Shown one piece after another: positions 33,972-43,168 of a stretch of DNA of 64,000 bases (positions are counted from its first letter, which is position 1; each line of letters begins with the position of its first letter). The stretch is taken from assembly GCA_038134485.1 (NCBI GenBank), contig JAYPVG010000001.1, positions 62,001-126,000 of the forward strand. The letters run 5' to 3'. Source of the stretch: NORP240 sp038134485 (lineage in GTDB: Bacteria; Pseudomonadota; Gammaproteobacteria; Pseudomonadales; Pseudohongiellaceae). Made by a program: the position numbers and the translations under genes. Under the pieces are notes generated by a model that worked only from the letters and a program-made list of their open reading frames with translations, did no database searches and had not been told where the DNA came from.

Positions 33972-34979
33972 ATGAAAAAGCAAGCACTTGCAGCTTTAAG
34001 CCTGGCCTGCGGCGGAATGCTGTCAGCCTCTGCTCTGCTGGCCCAGGATGCCGGGGTGCCCCGCACAGAGTATGGCCACCCTGATTTTCAGGGGACTTAC
34101 ACATTTCGAACCATCACGCCACTCAATCGTCCGCCGGAACTGGCTGACAAGGCAACCCTGACGCCCGAAGAGGCCGCAGAATGGGAAGCGTTTGAGAACC
34201 GCCGACAGAACCGCGATCTGATCATCGATTCGGTCGGAGGTGCAGGTTATCCACCTGGCGTAATTTCCTACAATGAATTCTGGTACGAAAGGGGCGATGA
34301 AACGATTGAGTCGCGTCGTACTTCGCTGATATACGATCCTCCCAATGGTCGCGTGCCGCCAACTAATGCGGTGGGCAACCAGCGTCGCGCCGAATATCAG
34401 CAGATGGTATTCGAAAGTGCGGGCCCTGAAGGACGCACCACGGTCGACCGTTGCATTACTGGATTTGTCGGCGGACCTCCCATGATCCCCGGCTCGTACA
34501 ACAACAACATGCAGATCGTGCAGACCAGGGATCATGTCATGATCCTGAACGAAATGGTCCATACGGCGCGGATTATTCCGTTTGCCGACCAGCACAGCAC
34601 CAACCAGCTGAAGTGGGAAGGTGACTCTATAGCCCGTTGGGAGGGCGATACGCTGGTTATCCACACCCAGAACTGGTATCACACCTACAACCTGCGCGGC
34701 ATGTCCAAGCAGGCAATGGTAACCGAGAGAATCAACTGGATAGATGAGAACACCCTGGATTACGACTTCACGGTGGAGGATCCCTTGTCCTGGGATCAGA
34801 CCTGGTCGGCTCGGGTCCCGATGCGGCGTTCAGCGGATCCGGTTTATGAATATGCGTGTCACGAAGGCAATCACGGCCTGCTGGGTATCCTTGCCGGCTG
34901 GCGTCGCTATGAGGTCATGGGCTTTAACGGTGACGGCTCGCCCAAGTCCGATTCTGGTGTAGTGCCGACCGAAGAGTAG
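33972..34979 (+). CDS. Secreted protein of unknown function
   Basis: ATG 33972 has GGAGG 5 nt upstream; 335 residues with a signal peptide ending at ALLAQ. The N-terminal GVPRTEYGHPDFQGTYTFRTITPLNRPPELADKATLTPEEAAEWEAFE pattern recurs in secreted proteins of environmental proteobacteria and acidobacteria, which have no assigned function. Later segments (WEGDSIARWEGDTLVIHTQNW and LDYDFTVEDPLSWDQTWSARVPM) have the alternating strand pattern of a beta-barrel or lipocalin-like fold. A strong terminator follows 54 nt after the stop. Confidence 0.72.
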   Translation: MKKQALAALSLACGGMLSASALLAQDAGVPRTEYGHPDFQGTYTFRTITPLNRPPELADKATLTPEEAAEWEAFENRRQNRDLIIDSVGGAGYPPGVISYNEFWYERGDETIESRRTSLIYDPPNGRVPPTNAVGNQRRAEYQQMVFESAGPEGRTTVDRCITGFVGGPPMIPGSYNNNMQIVQTRDHVMILNEMVHTARIIPFADQHSTNQLKWEGDSIARWEGDTLVIHTQNWYHTYNLRGMSKQAMVTERINWIDENTLDYDFTVEDPLSWDQTWSARVPMRRSADPVYEYACHEGNHGLLGILAGWRRYEVMGFNGDGSPKSDSGVVPTEE

Positions 34980-35032
34980 GGTGCGGCCCGGCGTAACCAG
35001 AGCTGGCAGCTCTCCTGTACCTTGCAATCAAG

Positions 35033-35066
35033 AACGGCAGCTTCGTAATGAGGCTGCCGTTTTTTA
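35033..35066 (+). terminator. Rho-independent terminator
   Basis: AACGGCAGC (35033-35041) pairs with GCTGCCGTT (35053-35061), and a run of T follows. It ends the transcript of the secreted unknown at 33972-34979. Confidence 0.88.
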
Positions 35067-35089
35067 TTCAGTCGGTTACAAAAGTCGGG

Positions 35090-36445
35090 TTACAGTTGGC
35101 GCAGAATTTCTGCAAAACGCTCGTTGGCCGGGTAGCGACCTGCCGTCCATCCCAACCTGACGATAACCACATCCCTCGAAGGCACGATCATTATCCATTG
35201 CTGTCGATTGCCCTGAGCGGCAAAGGCGTCTTCCGGCAGATCCGGCCAGCGTAACCGGCTGTCTCCACTATTCAGCCACCACTGGTAGCCATAGGCTCGC
35301 TCATTTTCGGAGCCGTTTGGCGATGTGCTCGCCTCTATCCAGTCGCTGCTGATCAGGCGTCGGCCATTTATTACCCCGTCATCCAGCATCAACTGCCCCA
35401 GTCTGGCCCAGTCTCTGGCGGAGGCGTAAAAATAGGAGCTCCCCATGAACACGCCACTGGCGTCTACTTCAAAAATGGAGTTTTGAAATGCCATTGGCTC
35501 ATGGATATTGGTCATGAAGTCACTGTAACTTGATTGCGGAGTCCCGCCGGCATTGTCGAAATAAACCTGCGACAATAAATTGGCAGTCCCGGAACTGTAG
35601 CTAAAGTAGCGGCCAGGTTGTTTGGCCAAAGGCATCTGCAGCATGTATGCGGAGGCGGATGGTTCGGTGAACAGCATTGCAGTCACGTTGTCCCCGGGCT
35701 CGTACTCTTCAGAAAAAGCCAGCCCGTCGGTCATGGTCAACAGGTCTGTGAGTTTAATCTGTGCCCGTTCGTCATCTGCCCAGTCACTGAATACCGGATT
35801 GGCCGACAGATTCAGCTGATTACGGTAGATGAGATTGCCCAGCATTATCGATGTAAGGCTCTTGGCCATAGACCAGCCCAGCAGTGGAGTATCCTCGTTT
35901 GCTCCCTGATCATAGACCTCGGCAACGATGTTGCCACGATGGACGACCAGCAGAGCGCGGGTATTCAGGCCGATATCGTTGTCCTGGATACGCTGTTGTT
36001 CAAGCAAGTTCTGAATTGCCGCTTGCGGAGGGTATACCTGATCACCAGCAGGCCAGTGATTGCTGCTGGATGCGGATTCGCGAGCCACGGACTCAATCCG
36101 GACGTTGTATTCTTCATAATCGATGCTGCACCCGAGCGCCGGGGTATAGGAGGCCGTAGTTTCACTCAAACCAAACAGTGACGTGGTGACGACTCTGGCC
36201 GCGTCATCGTAATCGATTGTCAGATTGGCAAGAATTGGTGAATACTGCACCAGGTCGTCAAAAGCCTGCGCTTCATCGAAGCCTGATACGTAGCGCGCGC
36301 TGCACAGCAGTTTCGCGCCGATTCCGGTGCCCACCCCGGGCGCGGCAGCCAGGTAGGCGGGTGGATAACCAGCCAGCGCGGCGAGCCCGACCAGTCCCGC
36401 CAGCAACACGCCGGTGGTAATTACAAGATTGCGGATAATTTTCAT
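35090..36445 (-). CDS. Serine hydrolase of the beta-lactamase/penicillin-binding fold
   Basis: The 451-residue protein has an N-terminal hydrophobic anchor (residues 5-30). The class C fold is shown by the nucleophile motif S192MAK195 in LLGWSMAKSLTSIM, a YSS motif (FSYSSGTANLLSQ) in place of YxN, and AQGNRQQWIMIVPSRDVVIVRLG as the KTG-like strand region. It is closer to esterases and 6-aminohexanoate-dimer hydrolases than to beta-lactamases. It is divergent from slyX with only 23 nt between start codons, so their promoters must overlap or lie inside the neighbour. Confidence 0.87.
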   Translation of the reverse strand: MKIIRNLVITTGVLLAGLVGLAALAGYPPAYLAAAPGVGTGIGAKLLCSARYVSGFDEAQAFDDLVQYSPILANLTIDYDDAARVVTTSLFGLSETTASYTPALGCSIDYEEYNVRIESVARESASSSNHWPAGDQVYPPQAAIQNLLEQQRIQDNDIGLNTRALLVVHRGNIVAEVYDQGANEDTPLLGWSMAKSLTSIMLGNLIYRNQLNLSANPVFSDWADDERAQIKLTDLLTMTDGLAFSEEYEPGDNVTAMLFTEPSASAYMLQMPLAKQPGRYFSYSSGTANLLSQVYFDNAGGTPQSSYSDFMTNIHEPMAFQNSIFEVDASGVFMGSSYFYASARDWARLGQLMLDDGVINGRRLISSDWIEASTSPNGSENERAYGYQWWLNSGDSRLRWPDLPEDAFAAQGNRQQWIMIVPSRDVVIVRLGWTAGRYPANERFAEILRQL

Positions 36446-36468
36446 TACATTTTAAAAAATCGAGACCT

Positions 36469-36690
36469 ATGACTGATTTAACTGAAGACATTATTGAATT
36501 GCAAACCAGGATTCACTTCCAGGAAGACACAATTCATAAACTGGACGAGGTAGTGATTCGTCAGGGCGCACAACTTGACCAGATACAGCGCAAACTCGCG
36601 GAACTCGAGGATCGCATTGAGCAGTTAGGTTATGAGCGCGGCGCTGCCGGAGGTATGTCCCCATCCGAAGAGAAACCTCCCCATTACTGA
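36469..36690 (+). CDS. slyX: SlyX family protein
   Basis: The 73-residue protein matches SlyX in full: EDIIELQTRIHFQEDTIHKLDEVVIRQGAQLDQIQRKLAELEDRI is a heptad coiled coil and the tail ends in PPHY, the family C-terminal signature. Its function is unknown; it is common in gammaproteobacteria. A GAGAC stretch is a weak ribosome site. Confidence 0.92.
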   Translation: MTDLTEDIIELQTRIHFQEDTIHKLDEVVIRQGAQLDQIQRKLAELEDRIEQLGYERGAAGGMSPSEEKPPHY

Positions 36691-36907
36691 GAGTTACTGA
36701 GTGCTAGTAAGCTCGCAGTGATTATTACCCGCCCTTGCGGATATTCAGGAGGTGCCGCCGCTATAGAATCAGTCTGACGCTAAGCGCATGCCAACGCCTG
36801 ACATAATGAGCCCCCGGTGCCGGTCAGCGTTCCTATTCATAAGCGGTTTAATTCCCCGAGATTCACCAGTGGTCAGAAACGGATTCTAAGCCTGAGTTTC
36901 CTCTAAC

Positions 36908-37744
36908 CTACCGATTATTTCTGAGTGCGGCCAGCACCAGTCTGGCCATCTCAATATGGCCCTGAGCAGTGGGATGATAGCGAATGCCCGTCTCACCGGA
37001 GCCGGCACCGTTCACCCAGCGCTCTGCCAAAGGGGCACACGGTCCATGACCGGCCGCTTCGACATAGGCATCTGCAATCAGGATATTACGGGCAGACGCA
37101 ACGCCGACGAACACGTCCTCGAGACTTTGACCGAGGTCCGCCAGATAAGCAGTGTCTTCAGCGCTCAATTCAAGCTCACCACAATTAACAGCATCAACTG
37201 GAAACACTCTGGGATAGGTAACAAGTACAATTGTCGCCCGTGGGGCTTTGGCTTCGATTTCATCAAACATCGCACCCAGTTCTTCCGACAATTGACTCAA
37301 CGCGGCATTGATCGTGCTCTGATCAAGGTTGGCGGTACAGTGTTCATCGGCTGCCGTTCCGCTGCAGGCAAAAGTCGAAGAAGTGTAGTTGATGTCGTTT
37401 CCGCCGATCGTGACAGTCACTAGCGCCGTATCAGGGCTGATAGCATTTATTTGCGGAGGGACGTCACGTTGCGGTGTGTCACGAATATTGTTAATTGTTG
37501 CGCCGCTACAGCTTACGTCGGTAAGACTCAACTGCAGCGATGTGGCCACCAGGTTTGAGTAATTTTGGTCCGAGCGTCCACAGGCCCCTAACTGCTCGGG
37601 GATCCCTGGCCCGGCCGCGAACGAGCTGCCCAGCGCGACATAACCGGCGCCTGGCACCAGCTCTCGTGGTGATTCCTGGCCGTTTACCAAAAAAGCGGCA
37701 AATAAACTGTAACAGAGCACACTTACTTTAATTTTCGCTAACAT
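36908..37744 (-). CDS. Secreted SGNH/GDSL hydrolase
   Basis: The 278-residue protein has a signal peptide (FLVNGQ, residue 23). Block I is YVALGSSFAAGPG with Ser41 as nucleophile, block III is TIGGNDINYTSS (oxyanion Asn), and block V is IRYHPTAQGHIEMARLV with the catalytic His. Several Cys suggest disulfides, as in actinobacterial secreted lipases of the same family. It should hydrolyse lipid or carbohydrate esters in the envelope. The substrate is unknown. Confidence 0.88.
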   Translation of the reverse strand: MLAKIKVSVLCYSLFAAFLVNGQESPRELVPGAGYVALGSSFAAGPGIPEQLGACGRSDQNYSNLVATSLQLSLTDVSCSGATINNIRDTPQRDVPPQINAISPDTALVTVTIGGNDINYTSSTFACSGTAADEHCTANLDQSTINAALSQLSEELGAMFDEIEAKAPRATIVLVTYPRVFPVDAVNCGELELSAEDTAYLADLGQSLEDVFVGVASARNILIADAYVEAAGHGPCAPLAERWVNGAGSGETGIRYHPTAQGHIEMARLVLAALRNNR

Positions 37745-37863
37745 AAATTACTCCCTGTGTCGGTTAAAGAGGTAGCTCTCTCTGAAGCACCCTGTGCATT
37801 GAAGCTGGCATTGTATTTATCTCCGCCGATCAGTTTCATAGCCGGAGTAGCCGTGCGTGATAA

Positions 37864-38256
37864 TCATGGGGACACAATGGCAATTCCGTCCATTCCATTC
37901 TGGCGCTCCAGTCTGGTATCGCCTGAGGGAAAGCCCCGTTCCGAGAGGATGTACGCAATAATGTCCGTATACTCTGCGTCCAATAATGAGCCTGGATTTT
38001 CCGAAGGCATTTCCGCAACTATGGTGAACCAGAAATCCAGCAGAGGCTTGCCCTGCCAATAATCCCAGATGTCTTCATAAAACTTCATATCGTGGCAGGA
38101 CCCACAGTTCTCATCGTAAACCAGTTTACCAGCCGTCGCCTGAGCCTCCGTGAAGACTCCGTCTTGTACGGTTCGTTGCTGAGCCTGGGATACCGGGCCA
38201 ATCAGGATGGGTAAGAGTAGTATTGCTGCGAATACGGTCCTGAACCTGTCGAACAT
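37864..38256 (-). CDS. Small exported cytochrome c
   Basis: ATG 38256 is chosen (AAGGA 9 nt upstream); 130 residues. A signal peptide ends at VSQAQ (residue 26). The single heme motif is C51GSCH55 and a Met in FTIVAEMPSENPGSL is a good axial ligand, with TDIIAYILSERGFPSG as the closing helix. This is a class I mono-heme cytochrome, close to those that serve PQQ dehydrogenases. It precedes the SGNH gene on the same strand. Confidence 0.85.
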   Translation of the reverse strand: MFDRFRTVFAAILLLPILIGPVSQAQQRTVQDGVFTEAQATAGKLVYDENCGSCHDMKFYEDIWDYWQGKPLLDFWFTIVAEMPSENPGSLLDAEYTDIIAYILSERGFPSGDTRLERQNGMDGIAIVSP

Positions 38257-38706
38257 CTGAGTTTCCTTAACATTGACCAATGGGGTTTTACAAGGCGCCT
38301 GGCTCACCCTATCAATTCTTGTGCAGATTCAAAGAATCTCCTTATTAGTTGCGCTAGTCAGTATCCCACTGAAATGGGGACAATTCTACTGCTCCAGTGA
38401 GGCAATAAAAGCGTCGGATTATTTAAAACCCTCTCAAACCTGGGTGCGTATGCCGGCTATCAGATGATTCTGACTGCATGCCAGGTGCCTTTCATTTTTA
38501 AGGACCTGTGGTAATGTTTCAGTCAAAATGTCCGGCCAGGCCATAAATCCGATCGTGGCTCGCTGCATCAAGTGCAGTGATCAGGGTTTCGCAGGAGCGC
38601 AAATAATATGCAGTTTAAAGGCGCATCCTGAGCTTTAAGGCGCCTTGCGCAACTGGCGATCGTGAATGCAGCTGAATATGAGAATTCTCAACGAGAGGCA
38701 AGAAAC
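38257..38706. other. Divergent intergenic region, nothing recognised
   Basis: The gap between the small cytochrome gene (minus) and the propeller gene (plus) presumably holds two promoters. A short inverted repeat, GGCGC at 38620 with GCGCC near 38641, surrounds a CTTTAA stretch. I see no RNA gene, small protein with a ribosome site or clear operator. Confidence 0.3.
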
Positions 38707-39732
38707 ATGAAATTATCACTATCACTTTTCTTTTTGTCTGGCATTTTGTTTATGCAGGCGGGTGTTGGGCAAAACGCAGATCAATGCGAGCCGGACGGTA
38801 GCATTCAGTTCGTTTGTGGCCCCATTAGCCCCGAGGATCTGATTGCGATCCCCGAATCGTCCTGGGTCATAGCCTCGGGCATGGAAGATGAAGGTTATCT
38901 TTACCTTGTTGATGTAAACGAATTCGTTGCGACCACGCTGTTCCCCACTCAATCTTCGGTTCCACGTCATGACAGGGCTACCTATGGTTCGTGTCCTGGC
39001 CCAGTTTCCGGTCAGTTCAGGCCCCATGGTATTAGTCTGCGTCCGGGCAGCAACGGCATCCATACCCTCTATGTGGTGCGGCATGGGCAGCGGGAGGCGA
39101 TTGAAGTTTTTGAGGTCGATGCCAGCGACCCGTCGCCTTCCCTGACCTGGATCGGCTGCGTTGTGGCGCCAGAATCTGCCAGCCTCAACTCCGTTGTAGC
39201 ATTACCCGAAGGTGGTTTCGCGGTCACCAATTTCCGCATGCCTGCGGGCGAGTTATGGGAATGGCATGCTGATTCTGACTGGGTGCCGGTGCCGGGAAGC
39301 GAGACCTCCGGACCAAACGGGATCGAAGTGTCACCGGACGGGCGCTGGTTTTACATCGGCGGCTGGGGCACCCGCTCGCTCATCAGGCTCTCCCGGGGCG
39401 CGAGTCCGGTGCAATTCGATACGGTAGACGTTGGTCATCATGTCGATAATGTGCGCTGGGGGCCAAATGGTTCGCTGTTTGCCGCCGGGCATCTCGGGCC
39501 CATGCAGAGCTCCATCGGGCAGTGCATGGGGCAGGGTCAATGCGAAGGTGTAACAACCCGTGTTACTCAGGTTGATCCGCAAAATCTGACAGCCAGAGAG
39601 ATTGTGCGTTATGCCTCGAACGATTTGCTGATACTGGGAACGGTCGCAATACAAGTGGGTCAGGAGATCTGGGTAGGAGGTATTGCAGGCGGAGAGAGAA
39701 TCGCCCGCTTTCCAGCGGCATCAGGACAATAG
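38707..39732 (+). CDS. Secreted SMP-30-like beta-propeller
   Basis: ATG 38707 is chosen (start of a signal peptide MKLSLSLFFLSGILFMQAGVGQ); 341 residues. The propeller signature is PHGISLRPGSNGIHTLYVVRHGQREAIEVFEVD, EGGFAVTNFRMPAGELWEW, GPNGIEVSPDGRWFYIGGWGTRSLIRLSRG and VDNVRWGPNGSLFAAGHLG, i.e. the SMP-30/gluconolactonase/strictosidine-synthase group. These enzymes hydrolyse lactones or use a calcium site; six Cys suggest disulfides. Lactone hydrolysis would follow sugar or polyol oxidation by the PQQ dehydrogenase at 39960. Confidence 0.75.
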   Translation: MKLSLSLFFLSGILFMQAGVGQNADQCEPDGSIQFVCGPISPEDLIAIPESSWVIASGMEDEGYLYLVDVNEFVATTLFPTQSSVPRHDRATYGSCPGPVSGQFRPHGISLRPGSNGIHTLYVVRHGQREAIEVFEVDASDPSPSLTWIGCVVAPESASLNSVVALPEGGFAVTNFRMPAGELWEWHADSDWVPVPGSETSGPNGIEVSPDGRWFYIGGWGTRSLIRLSRGASPVQFDTVDVGHHVDNVRWGPNGSLFAAGHLGPMQSSIGQCMGQGQCEGVTTRVTQVDPQNLTAREIVRYASNDLLILGTVAIQVGQEIWVGGIAGGERIARFPAASGQ

Positions 39733-39959
39733 TAAACTCATAATTTGATGCATCGGCGAGCCGGGTAAAGCTAGCAACAGCCGCTCGAAAGTCTGGACAA
39801 TTAGCCCCCGCGGAGCTACCTTTAACAACCCCTGAGAGCAGCTGAAACGACCGCAAATTACCTAAACGCCGCCTGCGCTCATATCCCTTTCAGGACGGGC
39901 AGGCTTGACTAAACCTTGATCAAGGCCCGGGGTTGAGAATAAAAATAGGAGAGTCCTAA

Positions 39960-41897
39960 ATGACTAATACTGGAAAACCACTTGCTTCACTGATGATTGC
40001 CGCTTTAGCGATGGCCTGGGGGTCATTGGCAGTGAGTCAGTCCGGCACCAGTGTGAATGAGGGCGACTGGCCTAACATCCACGGAAGTACAACTGCCGAC
40101 CGTTACTCGCCGCTTGACCAGATTAATGCAGACAACGTAAGTGAACTGGAAATCGCCTGGCAGTTCTCTACCGCCAACTTCGGTCCTGCAACGGATTTTG
40201 TTAACCCGTCTACACCACTTGAGATCGACGGCGTGTTGTATCTAAACATAGGCACTACCCGAAATGTGGTCGCTCTTGATGCAACGAACGGACAGGTGCT
40301 GTGGCTTTACCGATATCAGGAAGGAGACCGCTTTGACGAGGCGCCACGAAAAGGCGCTGGCCGGGGTGTCGCATTCTGGAGCGACGGCAACGAATCCCGA
40401 GTTATTGATGTCTCCCCGGGTTACCAGCTGGTGTCTCTGGACGCCGATACTGGTATTCCTGATCCAAATTTCGGCAGCAATGGCAAAGTTGATTTGTATC
40501 AGGGACTCAGAAATGCTGATGATCCGCGTTACCCATATCCCGATATCGGCTTGTCTGCGCCGCCATTCGTGATGAATGACGTAATTGTTGTTGGTGCGGC
40601 GCACCGTACCGGCGGCCGACCGAGATCCAAGCTTAATACCAAGGGCGATATCCGCGGATTTGATGTGCGTACGGGCGAATTGTTGTGGACATTCCACACT
40701 ATCCCGGCGCGCGGCGAGTATGGTTTCGAGTCATGGCTCTCTGGGAACGACATTACCGGTAACTCGGGAGTTTGGGCAGCCATTTCCGGCGATCCGGAAC
40801 TGGGACATGTCTACCTGCCGATCGAAGACCCGACCGGTGACTATTACGGCGGAGACCGTCACGGGGACAATCTCTACTCCAGCGGTCTGGTCGTACTCGA
40901 TATCAGAACGGGTGAGCGTCAGTGGCATTACCAGTATATCCATCATGACATCTGGGACTGGGACGTTCCTTCGCCGCCGATTGTCACTGATCTGCCTAAC
41001 GGTCGACAGGTAGTAATGTCGGTCACCAAGCAGGCCTGGGTTTATGCCTTCGACAGGCTAACCGGCGAGCCAATCTGGCCGATTGAAGAACGGCCGGTGC
41101 CTGCAGGCGATGTGCCGGGAGAGTGGTATTCCCCTACCCAGCCTTTCCCAACGCGACCTGCGCCATTCGATCGGCAGGGATTTACCGAGGACGACATGAT
41201 CGACTTCACTCCCGAATTGCGCGCTTTGGCTTTGGAGTCTGTCGAGGGTTTTCGCCTCAGCCCCTCAATCTACACGCCACCCTCTCTGCAGGATTCACCC
41301 GACGGAACCCGTGGATTGCTGAGCCTGCCATCTTCGACCGGTGGCTCTAACTGGGAGAGCTCTGCCCTCGATCCGGAAACCGGAATATTGTATGTACCCT
41401 CGAGAACGGTACTGCAAGTGCTGTCGCTAGCTAATAATCCCGAGTCTGATATCGAACTTAGCCAGGCTTTCGGAGTGCGTGCCCCGAGGGTGCAAGGTCT
41501 GGATATCGTCAAGCCTCCTTACGGTCGTGTCACTGCCATCGACATGAACAGCGGTGACCACCTGTGGTGGATAGCCAATGCCGATACTCCGGAACGAATT
41601 ACCAATCACCCGATGCTGCAAGGTATCGACATTCCCCGAACCGGAATTCCGACGCGAGCCGGTGTCTTGCTGACCAAATCCCTGTTATTCGTGTTTGAGG
41701 GAACCGGGGGAGCAGGGGCAAGCCCGATATTTCGCGCGGTTAATAAGCAGACCGGAGATATCATTGCCGAGCTGGATTTACCGGATAATCAGACCGGGTT
41801 GCCAATGACCTATGAACACGATGGCAAGCAATACATTGCCGTCTTCGTTGGTGGGGGAGGTCAGCCCGCTGAGCTGGTTGCCATGGCATTACCCTAG
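39960..41897 (+). CDS. PQQ-dependent quinoprotein dehydrogenase, membrane-GDH-like group
   Basis: The 645-residue protein has a signal peptide (LAVSQ) and starts at ATG 39960 with AGGAGAG about 6 nt upstream. It belongs to the same group as 15441: WPNIHGSTTADRYSPLDQINADNVSELEIAWQF opening, PIEERPVPAGDVPGE, FPTRPAPFDRQG, and the closing GGQPAELVAMALP. Unlike the protein at 15441 it keeps the catalytic Asp, HHDIWDWD with Asp333, plus Asp335. It should oxidise a sugar or polyol in the periplasm. The lactonase-like propeller upstream is a plausible next step. A terminator follows. Confidence 0.85.
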   Translation: MTNTGKPLASLMIAALAMAWGSLAVSQSGTSVNEGDWPNIHGSTTADRYSPLDQINADNVSELEIAWQFSTANFGPATDFVNPSTPLEIDGVLYLNIGTTRNVVALDATNGQVLWLYRYQEGDRFDEAPRKGAGRGVAFWSDGNESRVIDVSPGYQLVSLDADTGIPDPNFGSNGKVDLYQGLRNADDPRYPYPDIGLSAPPFVMNDVIVVGAAHRTGGRPRSKLNTKGDIRGFDVRTGELLWTFHTIPARGEYGFESWLSGNDITGNSGVWAAISGDPELGHVYLPIEDPTGDYYGGDRHGDNLYSSGLVVLDIRTGERQWHYQYIHHDIWDWDVPSPPIVTDLPNGRQVVMSVTKQAWVYAFDRLTGEPIWPIEERPVPAGDVPGEWYSPTQPFPTRPAPFDRQGFTEDDMIDFTPELRALALESVEGFRLSPSIYTPPSLQDSPDGTRGLLSLPSSTGGSNWESSALDPETGILYVPSRTVLQVLSLANNPESDIELSQAFGVRAPRVQGLDIVKPPYGRVTAIDMNSGDHLWWIANADTPERITNHPMLQGIDIPRTGIPTRAGVLLTKSLLFVFEGTGGAGASPIFRAVNKQTGDIIAELDLPDNQTGLPMTYEHDGKQYIAVFVGGGGQPAELVAMALP

Positions 41898-41927
41898 TTT
41901 CCGGAGCAAGCCCGGCAACTGAACACG

Positions 41928-41966
41928 GGGGACGAAGGGATATTGGTATGTCCTTCGTCCCCTTTT
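41928..41966 (+). terminator. Rho-independent terminator
   Basis: GGGGACGAAGG (41928-41938) pairs with CCTTCGTCCCC (41952-41962), followed by TTTT. It closes the PQQ dehydrogenase transcript. Confidence 0.88.
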
Positions 41967-42040
41967 CATTCCACATGGGCCGATGATCGGCAACAGCGGC
42001 AAGCCTGAATGGCGCATCGAAATCTACTCCAGGAATGGTA

Positions 42041-42526
42041 ATGAGAAAGTATCTGATTATTTTAGGATTGCTCATCTCGCCCGTGACCGGCGCACAGGAA
42101 TTTGCTGTGGATGATTACCTGGTTCGGTGGGTGGTCATGAGTGTCGGCAATACTGACTTTCGCGTAATGAAAGATGAGGAACGCTCGTTCATAAACGTTT
42201 ATCGAAATACCGGACTGGTTTCGGTCGCCGCCCGAATGCCTGGTCCCGATGCTGTGGCTGTTGGTGAGGTGCTGGCGCGGACTCAGGAATTTTTCGACGC
42301 TCAACAGGGCGCATCGGATAACGTGGCCGAAAGTATCGAGGCCGGCAATTTCACGGTGACGTTCAGAACCTCCGTGTTTTCAGGCTTCACCGTCGTGATC
42401 CAGGAAAATACCAGGAATAGCACCAATGCAGTTACCCTTTCCAGAGAAGAAGCGATTGGGGTGCAGCCGGAGCTGCTGAAATCCTTGCAATACATTGAAT
42501 TTTTAAACAGTAAGGTGCAGCTTTAG
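42041..42526 (+). CDS. Exported protein of unknown function
   Basis: ATG 42041 is chosen over ATG 42035 because AGGA (42031-42034) would touch the earlier codon; 161 residues. A signal peptide ends at VTGAQ. The mature part is a mixed alpha/beta domain with EFAVDDYLVRWVVMSVGNTDFRVM, a helix AVAVGEVLARTQEFFDAQQGA and a strand pair TVTFRTSVFSGFTVVIQE. I do not recognise a family and there are no catalytic motifs. It precedes a cytochrome c-prime gene by 89 nt but a hairpin lies between them. Confidence 0.65.
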   Translation: MRKYLIILGLLISPVTGAQEFAVDDYLVRWVVMSVGNTDFRVMKDEERSFINVYRNTGLVSVAARMPGPDAVAVGEVLARTQEFFDAQQGASDNVAESIEAGNFTVTFRTSVFSGFTVVIQENTRNSTNAVTLSREEAIGVQPELLKSLQYIEFLNSKVQL

Positions 42527-42551
42527 TAACACAAAATCACAGCCATCAAGT

Positions 42552-42590
42552 GCGTTCCAGATTAATCGGAACGCTTAATATTTCTTTTTA
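42552..42590 (+). terminator. Probable terminator
   Basis: GCGTTCC (42552-42558) pairs with GGAACGC (42568-42574); a T-rich stretch follows after a few bases. It is weaker than others in the window. Confidence 0.6.
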
Positions 42591-42615
42591 AAAAGCTGTT
42601 TACGAGGAGTGAAGT

Positions 42616-43095
42616 ATGATTAAAAAAGTAATTACTGCTGCTGCCATTGTGGCGAGCACTAGCTTCATGCTGGCGGTTAACGCCCAGGACCCCACACCCC
42701 AACAACAGGCCGAACAGGCGGCGGAAACCAGGCAGTCGGTATTCCGGTTATTTCGCTACAACTTGGGAGCGATCAGCGGGATGGCCCGAGGCACCGTTGA
42801 GTTCGACGCAGAGGTTGCCGAGCGGAACGCCCGACGCATTGCTGCGATGGCGCCAATGATTCCGGAATTGTTTGCGGCCATGGACACCCGGGAATACACC
42901 CTTGAGACCGAAGCGTTGCCGGTCATCTGGGAACAGTTCGATCTTTTTCAGGAGCGAGCCCAGGCCCTGGTAGACGGTGCCAACACCTTCGCCGACATCG
43001 CAGCTGGTGGTGACCGCATGGCGACTCTTGGAGCCATCCGCGCTCTTGGCGCCAATTGCGGCAACTGTCATGAAACCTTCAGGGTGGATAACTGA
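42616..43095 (+). CDS. Cytochrome c-prime family protein
   Basis: The 159-residue protein has a signal peptide (AVNAQ, residue 24) and the class II layout: four helices with the heme motif at the C-terminus, C148GNCH152ETFRVDN. The first helix RQSVFRLFRYNLGAISGMARG matches the family start. These cytochromes bind five-coordinate heme, often with NO or CO binding and a stress or nitrosative role. Start ATG 42616 has GAGGAG 7 nt upstream. It is convergent with the di-heme cytochrome. Confidence 0.9.
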   Translation: MIKKVITAAAIVASTSFMLAVNAQDPTPQQQAEQAAETRQSVFRLFRYNLGAISGMARGTVEFDAEVAERNARRIAAMAPMIPELFAAMDTREYTLETEALPVIWEQFDLFQERAQALVDGANTFADIAAGGDRMATLGAIRALGANCGNCHETFRVDN

Positions 43096-43168
43096 ATCAG
43101 TTGACCCGACCCAACCCGGTCGCGTCCGGCAGTGAAGTATCAATGTCACTGTCGGAGGCGATTGCGAA

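Noticed and set aside
38273..38467. Small plus-strand frame in the cytochrome/propeller gap
   Set aside because: No ribosome site and no protein-like pattern; it overlaps the cytochrome leader.
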